A DNA stretch of 6,502 bases from Bacteroidota bacterium (GTDB lineage Bacteria; Bacteroidota; Bacteroidia; Bacteroidales; Paludibacteraceae), in contig JAJZHJ010000082.1 of NCBI GenBank assembly GCA_021804525.1, positions 1 to 6,502 on the forward strand, written 5' to 3'. This document shows, piece after piece, positions 1-5,282 of this stretch. Position 1 is the first letter of the stretch, and every line of letters starts with the position of its first letter. The translations under genes were made by a program, and so were the position numbers. Below the pieces are notes generated by a model that saw only the letters and a list, made by a program, of their open reading frames with translations, searched no databases and was not told the origin of the DNA.

Positions 1-43
1 TTTTGTGCTAGAACAACCCACCACGACAAAATGCACTAACCTT

Positions 44-74
44 TTTGTTTTTCACTATCCAAAATCTATTTTTG
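44..74 (+). promoter_or_regulatory. Candidate Bacteroidota promoter, about 230 bp upstream of rlmD
   Basis: A -33 element TTTG (44-47) is followed by a 19-bp spacer and a -7 element TATTTTTG (67-74). This matches the Bacteroidota consensus TTTG-N19-21-TAnnTTTG at every specified base. Transcription would begin near 80-82 and run into gene-free DNA. It would give either a leader of about 220 nt for rlmD or a separate small transcript. The region is T-rich, so a chance match remains possible. Confidence 0.45.
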
Positions 75-252
75 TAGCATAGACTAAAAATAATTGCGTG
101 AACTATCTCTAAATATCAATTGCAATAATATGATTTACTGCTGTTTAATTCTATTTTAGCTGGGTATTGACGCTTTGAGAATCTATTTATTTCGCGTAAT
201 TTGTAACCTGTATGAATATATTGCTTAGATAGCAAGGTTTTCCACTCTCCTT

Positions 253-283
253 TTTGGATACCCGAGATAAATATTTAATTTTG
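253..283 (+). promoter_or_regulatory. Promoter of rlmD (Bacteroidota consensus)
   Basis: A -33 element TTTG (253-256), a 19-bp spacer and a -7 element TAATTTTG (276-283) match the Bacteroidota housekeeping promoter exactly. The inferred transcription start is near 290, leaving a leader of only about 12 nt of A/C-rich sequence before the GTG start. It is the nearest promoter for the rlmD-GT2-marC-dgkA run, and I see no other full match in the short gaps of that run. The same 11 bases, TAATTTTGCAA, occur in the promoter at 5175-5205. Confidence 0.7.
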
Positions 284-302
284 CAAATAAAAAAACAACC
301 AC

Positions 303-1721
303 GTGAGACCAATAAAAAAACAACTTCCAGTTTTGACTAATGTTTCTATAGTTGATATTGCTGCCGAAGGAAAAGCAGTTGCCAAAGTTAACGATTGGGT
401 TATTTTTATTCCATTTGTAGCACCAGGCGATATTATTGATATTCAACTGACAAAAAAACGGAATAGTTATGCTGAAGGCAAAGCAATTGCTTTTCATCAT
501 TATTCAGACGAACGTGTGGAACCTTTTTGTGAACATTTCGGCACATGTGGAGGATGCAAATGGCAACATATAAGCTATGAGAAACAATTATTCTATAAAC
601 AAAAGCAAGTAATCGACAACTTGCAGCGCATTGGTAAAATTTTTCTACCGGATATTTCACCCATTTTGGGAGCAACTCATACTACATTCTATCGCAACAA
701 ACTGGAATTTACATTTTCAAATAAACGCTGGATGACAGAAACTGAACTTCAGTCTAATGAGACAATTGAAGATAGAAATGCCCTGGGGTTCCATATTCCA
801 ACCTTATTCGATAAAGTATTGGATATTAAAACATGTTGGCTGCAAAGCGATATTTCAAATCAAATTAGAAATGCGATTAAAGAATATGCAATAGCTCATC
901 AAATGACCTTCTTTGACTTGCGAAACCAAGAAGGTTGGCTTAGAAACATGATTATTCGTACCACAACAACCGGAGAATTGATGGTAATCATGGTATTTTA
1001 TTATGAAGAGATGGAACTTCGCAACCAACTATTGACTTTTTTAGTTGACCTGTTTCCACAAATCACATCCTTGGTTTATATCATCAATGAAAAAGCCAAT
1101 GACAGTATCACTGATCAACAAGTACATTTATTTCATGGACGTGATTATATTTTAGAACAAATGGAATCGCTCCAGTTTAAGATTGGCCCAAAATCGTTTT
1201 ATCAAACCAATTCGATACAAGCATATGAGCTTTATCAAATTGTACGTAAATTTGCCGAATTGGAAGGAAATGACCTTGTTTATGATTTGTACACTGGAAC
1301 TGGAACGATTGCTAATTTTGTAGCCAAAAATGCTCGTCAAGTTATTGGAATTGAATATGTTCCTGAAGCTATTGAAGATGCAAAATCAAATTCTCGACTC
1401 AACCACGTTGACAACACGCTCTTTTTTGCCGGCGATATTAAAAACGTGATGAATGACGCATTTATCAATACGTATGGGAAGCCTGACGTTTTGATTACTG
1501 ATCCGCCAAGAGCGGGAATGCACAAAGATGTGATTGAAAAGATTTTAGAGATCAAACCAAAATGCATTGTCTATGTTAGTTGCAATCCTGCAACACAAGC
1601 CAGAGATTTACAGTTACTTGATGAACTTTATGAAGTCACAAAAGTTCAACCAGTAGATATGTTTCCACATACGCAACATGTTGAAAATGTTGCGCAATTG
1701 AAATTGAGATTGAATGGGTAA
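303..1721 (+). CDS. rlmD: 23S rRNA (uracil-5-)-methyltransferase, RlmD/RumA family
   Basis: This 472-residue protein is an S-adenosylmethionine-dependent enzyme that methylates carbon 5 of a uridine in 23S rRNA (U1939 in E. coli RlmD). It acts in the cytoplasm during ribosome maturation. An N-terminal TRAM RNA-binding domain spans about residues 5-62. Four cysteines for a 4Fe-4S cluster are present: C76, C82 and C85 (CX5CX2C) and C178. The SAM-binding part shows FYQTN (299-303) and DLYTGTGT (328-335). DPPRAG (400-405), the nucleophile C427 in SCNP and the general base E461 in HVEN complete the active site. An in-frame TAA at 288-290 and the TRAM domain starting immediately leave GTG at 303 as the only sensible start. 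There is no Shine-Dalgarno sequence. It is the first gene of a four-gene + strand run. Bacteroidota often carry several paralogues, so the exact target uridine is inferred, although the family is certain. Confidence 0.93.
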   Translation: MRPIKKQLPVLTNVSIVDIAAEGKAVAKVNDWVIFIPFVAPGDIIDIQLTKKRNSYAEGKAIAFHHYSDERVEPFCEHFGTCGGCKWQHISYEKQLFYKQKQVIDNLQRIGKIFLPDISPILGATHTTFYRNKLEFTFSNKRWMTETELQSNETIEDRNALGFHIPTLFDKVLDIKTCWLQSDISNQIRNAIKEYAIAHQMTFFDLRNQEGWLRNMIIRTTTTGELMVIMVFYYEEMELRNQLLTFLVDLFPQITSLVYIINEKANDSITDQQVHLFHGRDYILEQMESLQFKIGPKSFYQTNSIQAYELYQIVRKFAELEGNDLVYDLYTGTGTIANFVAKNARQVIGIEYVPEAIEDAKSNSRLNHVDNTLFFAGDIKNVMNDAFINTYGKPDVLITDPPRAGMHKDVIEKILEIKPKCIVYVSCNPATQARDLQLLDELYEVTKVQPVDMFPHTQHVENVAQLKLRLNG

Positions 1722-1749
1722 AGAATATCCGTATGCAATTCAATAAAAT

Positions 1750-2604
1750 ATGGAAATGCCAACAGATCACAACATTGGAAATCTAAATGTTTCGATCGTT
1801 CGTTTTGAACAACCTTTCGAAATGATAGCATCTCTTATTGCCTTGTTGACGCAGTCGTCTGTTGTACACACAATTTATCTCATTGACAACTCTGCTACAG
1901 ATGAGCCAAAGTTTCAATCTTTACCAATACAATATATCAAAAATGATCATAATATTGGATTTGGTCGTGCACATAACATAGCTCTCAAAAAATCAATAGA
2001 TTACAACGAGAAATATCATGCTGTAATAAATCCGGATATAATATTTGAGCCTGAAATTTTGCATAAGATCGTTGACTTCATGCAACTGAATCCAACTGTA
2101 GGAGCTTTAATGCCTAAAGTATTTTATCCTAACGGTAACTTGCAATATCTTTGTAAACTAATTCCAACGCCTATTGATGTATTCATGAAACGTTTTATCC
2201 CTGCACAATGGTCTATTAAACGAATGAATATTTTTCAATTAAGGGAATCTGGATACGATAAAATTTTGAATGTTCCCTATTTGTCTGGATGTTTTATGGT
2301 ATTAAGAATAAAGGCTTTAAAAGAAGTTGGATTGTTTGATGAACGATTTTTCTTATATCCGGAAGATATTGATTTGTCACGTCGTATACATGAACATTAT
2401 GAAACTATTTTCTTTCCGCAAGTAAGTATTTTCCATGCTCATGAACAAGGTTCTTATAAAAACTTCAAACTATTTGTTATTCACGTCACCAACATGATAC
2501 GCTATTTTAATAAATGGGGATGGATCAACGATAAAAAACGAAAACAGATTAATAATCAAACGCTTGATCAAATTTATACTTATAAAAAACTAAATACACC
2601 ATGA
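1750..2604 (+). CDS. GT2-family glycosyltransferase (rhamnosyltransferase-like)
   Basis: This 284-residue GT-A fold enzyme probably transfers a sugar from a nucleotide donor onto a surface glycan or lipid-linked acceptor at the inner face of the cytoplasmic membrane. Visible motifs are the first strand NVSIV (13-17), LIDNS (44-48), the NIGFGRAHN loop (68-76) and NPD (94-96), which takes the place of the metal-binding DxD. Acceptor-side and catalytic motifs are SGCFM (179-183), FFLYPEDIDLSRR (200-212, with E205/D206 near the expected catalytic acid position) and the metal-ligand-like FHAHEQG (228-234). There is no signal peptide or clear membrane segment. An in-frame TAA at 1744-1746 limits the start to ATG 1750 or ATG 1756. 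It lies 28 bp after rlmD, and its TGA overlaps the marC start (ATGA). It resembles WbbL/RfbF-type rhamnosyltransferases, but donor and acceptor cannot be read from sequence. Confidence 0.88.
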   Translation: MEMPTDHNIGNLNVSIVRFEQPFEMIASLIALLTQSSVVHTIYLIDNSATDEPKFQSLPIQYIKNDHNIGFGRAHNIALKKSIDYNEKYHAVINPDIIFEPEILHKIVDFMQLNPTVGALMPKVFYPNGNLQYLCKLIPTPIDVFMKRFIPAQWSIKRMNIFQLRESGYDKILNVPYLSGCFMVLRIKALKEVGLFDERFFLYPEDIDLSRRIHEHYETIFFPQVSIFHAHEQGSYKNFKLFVIHVTNMIRYFNKWGWINDKKRKQINNQTLDQIYTYKKLNTP

Positions 2605-3194
2605 ATATCAGTATTTTAGAAATAACAAGCGCTTTTGTCGTTTTGTTTGCCATAATCGATATTTTGGGGTCAGTTCCCATTATTTTAGGCATAAAACAAA
2701 AAAACAATCAGATCAATCCATTGATGGTCACTACTATTTCTTTTGTTGTGATGCTTGGTTTTTTGTTTGCAGGCGACATAGTTTTAAAGTTGTTTGGCGT
2801 TGATATTAAATCATTTGCTGTAGCCGGTTCAATTATTATTTTCATTATGGCTTTTGAAATGACACTAGGAGTGGAAATATTTAAAATGGATGGACCAACA
2901 AACGTTGCATCAATTGTACCACTCGCGTTTCCTTTAATTGCAGGACCAGGATCATTTACTTCATTGCTTTCATTAAGAGCTGAATACCAGACAATTAACA
3001 TTATTATTGCTCTGATGCTGAATATGATCTTTGTATTTGTCGTTCTTCGAATGACAGATAAAATTGAACGATGGATAGGAAAAGGAGGAATCTATATTTT
3101 GCGAAAATTTTTCGGAATTATTCTATTAGCTATTGCTGTGAAACTGTTTGCAACTAATATTGCATCTATTTTTGGCTCATTAATGCACAAATAA
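2601..3194 (+). CDS. MarC-family integral membrane protein
   Basis: This 197-residue inner-membrane protein belongs to the MarC/YchE/YhgN family (UPF0056, annotated as NAAT transporters). The family's true substrate is unsettled, and the early link of E. coli MarC to multiple antibiotic resistance was later withdrawn. About six membrane helices are visible, near residues 5-27, 42-64, 70-90, 103-123, 133-150 and 167-190. Family signatures are LFAIIDILGSVPIIL (15-29), FAVAGSIIIF (72-81) and PLAFPLIAGPGS (107-118), with the glycine-proline kinks expected of this fold. The length is slightly under the roughly 200-220 residues of E. coli members, and both ends are intact. Its ATG overlaps the glycosyltransferase stop by 4 bp, which suggests translational coupling. 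The dgkA-like gene follows 8 bp after its stop. Confidence 0.9.
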   Translation: MNISILEITSAFVVLFAIIDILGSVPIILGIKQKNNQINPLMVTTISFVVMLGFLFAGDIVLKLFGVDIKSFAVAGSIIIFIMAFEMTLGVEIFKMDGPTNVASIVPLAFPLIAGPGSFTSLLSLRAEYQTINIIIALMLNMIFVFVVLRMTDKIERWIGKGGIYILRKFFGIILLAIAVKLFATNIASIFGSLMHK

Positions 3195-3202
3195 AAAATT
3201 AC

Positions 3203-3583
3203 ATGTCAACACATAATTCGTTGTATCGATTTATTAAAAGTTTTGATTTTGCATTTCAAGGGGTTCGAATGTCATTCAAAAAAGGCGAAGTAAACATCAA
3301 AGTTCATGTTGCGATTGCCTTCGTAACAATAATAATTTCTTTTTTATTGAGTATAAGCGCTTTAGAATGGATAGCAATTATTGGTTGTATTGGTATTGTC
3401 ATTGCTGCCGAATTATTTAACACAGCCATTGAGAAAATAGTAGATATTATATCTCCCGAATGGAATTCAAAAGCCGGCGCAGTAAAAGACATTGCCGCCG
3501 GTGCTGTATTGGTTCTCAGTTGCATGGCAGCATTGATTGGAGCACTCATTTTTTTACCAAAAATAGTTGCACTTATTCGTTGA
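3203..3583 (+). CDS. dgkA: Diacylglycerol kinase family membrane protein (DgkA/UndK type)
   Basis: This 126-residue integral membrane kinase phosphorylates a membrane lipid alcohol with ATP. The lipid is diacylglycerol in proteobacterial DgkA and undecaprenol in many Gram-positive homologues. The expected order is present: an N-terminal amphipathic segment with E29 and N31, then three helices near 32-52, 55-75 and 98-122. The signature AAELFNTAIEKIVD holds E70, N73, E77 and D81, and K95-D96 are followed by IAAGAVLV (97-104). All key catalytic and ATP-site positions known from E. coli DgkA are kept. It is the last gene of the + strand run, and its TGA lies 3 bp from the stop of convergent xseB. 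Lipid specificity cannot be decided here. An undecaprenol kinase would suit the nearby glycan genes, but that is inference. Confidence 0.9.
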   Translation: MSTHNSLYRFIKSFDFAFQGVRMSFKKGEVNIKVHVAIAFVTIIISFLLSISALEWIAIIGCIGIVIAAELFNTAIEKIVDIISPEWNSKAGAVKDIAAGAVLVLSCMAALIGALIFLPKIVALIR

Positions 3584-3586
3584 AAT

Positions 3587-3787
3587 TCAAGAAACAATGT
3601 CTTCTAAAAGTTTTTGAATTTCTACATCTGTTTCAAACAACTGTTTTTGACACTGATGGATTAAATCAGTCGCTTTTTTCACAATCACTGCCAATTCTTC
3701 TAAAGGCGCTTCATTCTTTTCAAGTTGTGCCAATAAGCCATCTAACTCTTCAATCGATTCTGAGTAAGTTCGTTTTGATTTAGTCAT
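3587..3787 (-). CDS. xseB: Exodeoxyribonuclease VII small subunit
   Basis: This 66-residue protein is the small subunit of exonuclease VII, which binds the long coiled region of XseA. The complex degrades single-stranded DNA from both ends in repair. The whole protein reads as two helices of a coiled-coil hairpin. The family pattern is present: TYSESIEELDGLL (7-19), LEKNEAPLEEL (22-32), then a second helix with C46 and the terminal LFETDVEIQKLLEDI. Length and start (ATG at 3787) match the family. It lies 66 bp downstream of rfbB on the same strand. A -7-like box with one mismatch (TATTGTTG, 3810-3817) precedes it but has no matching -33, so read-through from rfbB is plausible. Oddly, xseA is not adjacent. 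The stop sits 3 bp from the dgkA stop with no room for a terminator. Confidence 0.9.
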   Translation of the reverse strand: MTKSKRTYSESIEELDGLLAQLEKNEAPLEELAVIVKKATDLIHQCQKQLFETDVEIQKLLEDIVS

Positions 3788-3853
3788 AATACGGTTTTAT
3801 TTACATAAACAACAATAATTAAATGATTTATGCGGTTTATATGAAGTAGTAAA

Positions 3854-4906
3854 TTAATTCAATTTATATAGTTTTTCATAGTATTGTTGATAAGCGCCGG
3901 TAGTAATATTTGTCATCCACACTTCATTATCCAAATACCATTCGACGGTTTTTTCTAATCCTTCAGCAAATTGCAACGAAGGTTTCCACCCTAATTCTTG
4001 CTGCAATTTTGAAGAATCTATTGCATAACGTAAATCATGACCTGCACGATCTGTAATAAAAGTGATCAATCTAGCCGATGTTCCGGCTGATCGTCCTAAT
4101 TTTTTATCCATAATTTCACACAGAAGACGTATAAGATCAATGTTTGTCCATTCGTTATTTCCTCCAATGTTGTAGGTTTCTCCATCAGAACCTTGATGAA
4201 AAATAAGATCAATGGCCGAGGCGTGGTCTTTAACATAAAGCCAATCACGTACATTTGCTCCTTTTCCGTAAATAGGTATTGGTTTATTGTACTTAATGTT
4301 ATTAATTGCTAAAGGAATTAATTTTTCAGGAAATTGACGTGCTCCATAGTTGTTTGAACAATTTGAAACCACAATCGGTAAATGAAATGTATGATAAAAT
4401 GCTCTTACAAAATGATCCGAACTTGCTTTCGATGCAGAATATGGACTGCGTGGATCATACGAAGTAGTTTCTTTGAATTTACCTTCACAACTTAACGACC
4501 CATACACTTCATCGGTTGAAATATGATAAAATCGTTTTCCTTCGAAAGAACTTTTCCAAGATTCTTTTGCGGCATGGAGTAAGTTTACGGTTCCCAATAC
4601 ATTTGTTTTGACAAATGAAAGAGGATCAAGAATGGATCGATCGACATGAGATTCAGCAGCTAAATGAATCACTCCGTCAAATTGGTACTTGGCAAATAAA
4701 CGATTGATTGCATCAACATTTGTAATATCTTCTTTTTCAAATATATAGTTTGATTTTTCTGCTACATGTTTCAAATTCTCTAAATTACCGGCATAAGTTA
4801 ATGCGTCAAGATTAACAATCTGATAATTTGGATATTTCTCAACAAATAGGTCAACGACATGTGAACCTATAAAACCTGCACCGCCGGTAATAAGAATTGT
4901 CTTCAT
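3854..4906 (-). CDS. rfbB: dTDP-glucose 4,6-dehydratase
   Basis: This enzyme (RmlB) converts dTDP-glucose to dTDP-4-keto-6-deoxyglucose using bound NAD+. It is the second step toward dTDP-L-rhamnose and the branch point to other dTDP-deoxysugars. Numbering from ATG 4906 gives 350 residues. They show the Rossmann motif TGGAGFIG (7-14), LAAESHVDRS (82-91), catalytic TDE (131-133) in STDEVYG, and YSASK with Y156 and K160. They also show SNNYGARQFPEKL (184-196), VRDWLYV (219-225) and TDRAGHDLRY (285-294), a full RmlB set. The frame could begin two codons earlier at TTG 4912, but ATG 4906 gives the usual MKTILITGG start and I prefer it. The gene stands without rmlA, rmlC or rmlD in the window. xseB follows on the same strand. 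The product feeds nucleotide sugars to enzymes such as the GT2 protein at 1750, but that functional link is inference. Confidence 0.94.
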   Translation of the reverse strand: MKTILITGGAGFIGSHVVDLFVEKYPNYQIVNLDALTYAGNLENLKHVAEKSNYIFEKEDITNVDAINRLFAKYQFDGVIHLAAESHVDRSILDPLSFVKTNVLGTVNLLHAAKESWKSSFEGKRFYHISTDEVYGSLSCEGKFKETTSYDPRSPYSASKASSDHFVRAFYHTFHLPIVVSNCSNNYGARQFPEKLIPLAINNIKYNKPIPIYGKGANVRDWLYVKDHASAIDLIFHQGSDGETYNIGGNNEWTNIDLIRLLCEIMDKKLGRSAGTSARLITFITDRAGHDLRYAIDSSKLQQELGWKPSLQFAEGLEKTVEWYLDNEVWMTNITTGAYQQYYEKLYKLN

Positions 4907-4961
4907 TTTCAATCGATTTAATGTTTAAGATAAAATGCTAGCTTCCTAATGAAGGAACATG

Positions 4962-4969
4962 CAAAAATA
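4962..4969 (-). promoter_or_regulatory. Isolated -7 box upstream of rfbB (weak)
   Basis: Read on the - strand this is TATTTTTG, a full match to the Bacteroidota -7 element TAnnTTTG. It would place a transcript start about 50 nt before the rfbB ATG. There is no recognisable TTTG at the expected 19-21 bp distance, so this is weaker than the candidate at 5127-5159. Confidence 0.25.
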
Positions 4970-5019
4970 CAGAAATGAAAGGACTTTACACTCTTTTCGT
5001 TTCATAAAAACAAATAAAC

Positions 5020-5064
5020 CTATTGGATTTATTTGGAATTTTCTCTCAAAATCAGAACCAATAG
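5020..5064. repeat. Inverted repeat, possible hairpin in the rfbB leader
   Basis: The 7-bp arms CTATTGG (5020-5026) and CCAATAG (5058-5064) are exact inverted copies. Inside them, ATTTT (5038-5042) and AAAAT (5048-5052) form a second stem around the loop CTCTC. An asymmetric internal loop (11 and 5 nt) separates the two stems. If rfbB is transcribed from 5127-5159, this sits in its leader. There is no U-run to make it a terminator, and AT-rich DNA gives such stems by chance fairly often. Confidence 0.35.
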
Positions 5065-5126
5065 TATTCTGAAACTGAACGTTACAAACAACCCACTCGC
5101 ATGAATGTTGCTTGATTGTAGGAAAT

Positions 5127-5159
5127 CAAAAATATGACTATCACAAATGAGTAAACAAT
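5127..5159 (-). promoter_or_regulatory. Candidate promoter for rfbB-xseB
   Basis: On the - strand this reads ATTG (5159-5156), a 21-bp spacer, then TATTTTTG (5134-5127). The -7 box matches fully and the -33 keeps the TTG core with one mismatch to TTTG. Transcription would start near 5120 and give a leader of about 215 nt before the rfbB ATG at 4906, including the inverted repeat at 5020-5064. Confidence 0.4.
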
Positions 5160-5174
5160 ATAATTGCGAAACGC

Positions 5175-5205
5175 TTTGCAGTGAGAAAAAAAGTCGCTAA
5201 TTTTG
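5175..5205 (+). promoter_or_regulatory. Promoter of the DUF349 gene (Bacteroidota consensus)
   Basis: TTTG (5175-5178), a 19-bp spacer and TAATTTTG (5198-5205) match the Bacteroidota consensus exactly, with the same spacer length as the rlmD promoter. The inferred transcription start is near 5212, giving a leader of about 70 nt to the ATG at 5283. Confidence 0.7.
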
Positions 5206-5282
5206 CAACACTTTGAATAAGTGATTATCGAACATTCTGTTCTGATTCTCATCGACCCTTTAACACCCTAACAACATTGCCC

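Larger units (their letters stand above)
1..302. other. Gene-free region upstream of rlmD
   Basis: I find no supportable gene here. One + frame is open from base 2 to a TAG at 80-82 (26 codons). It could be the end of an upstream gene, but its translation resembles no family I know, so I do not call it. The ATGs at 130 and 212 open only 9- and 6-codon frames, and no frame on the - strand is convincing. The stretch is AT-rich. It contains two full-consensus Bacteroidota promoters on the + strand (44-74 and 253-283), a near-consensus one (174-203) and a small 5-bp hairpin (221-235). No tRNA or rRNA is seen. Confidence 0.6.
4907..5282. other. Divergent intergenic region between rfbB and the DUF349 gene
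   Basis: This AT-rich stretch separates two genes that point away from each other, and I see no gene in it. It contains a full-consensus + strand promoter (5175-5205) and a near-consensus - strand promoter (5127-5159) whose outer elements are 15 bp apart. It also holds an isolated - strand -7 box (4962-4969) and an inverted repeat (5020-5064). No Shine-Dalgarno sequence precedes either start codon. A small 5-bp hairpin, TTCCT/AGGAA, lies at 4943-4957. Confidence 0.6.

Noticed and set aside
2..82. Open + frame of 26 codons from the window edge to TAG, as the tail of an upstream gene
   Set aside because: It is short, T-rich and unlike any family I recognise, and a consensus promoter lies within it. 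The evidence is not enough to call a gene.
205..241. Hairpin TTGCT/AGCAA with flanking AACC/GGTT and a short T-run as an intrinsic terminator
   Set aside because: The stem is only 5 bp and AT-rich, the outer pairing needs a 12-nt bulge, and the T-run is interrupted. Noted only as part of the small-RNA hypothesis.
3460..3783. Long + strand open frame across the end of dgkA and opposite xseB
   Set aside because: Both dgkA and xseB are clearly coding in other frames with family motifs. This frame has no recognisable domain and is a shadow.
3788..3853. Strong independent xseB promoter in the rfbB-xseB gap
   Set aside because: Only a -7 box with one mismatch (3810-3817) is present and no -33 element lies at the expected distance.
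4907..4912. TTG at 4912 as the rfbB start, two codons before ATG 4906
   Set aside because: ATG 4906 gives the standard MKTILITGG start of RmlB, and nothing favours the weaker codon.
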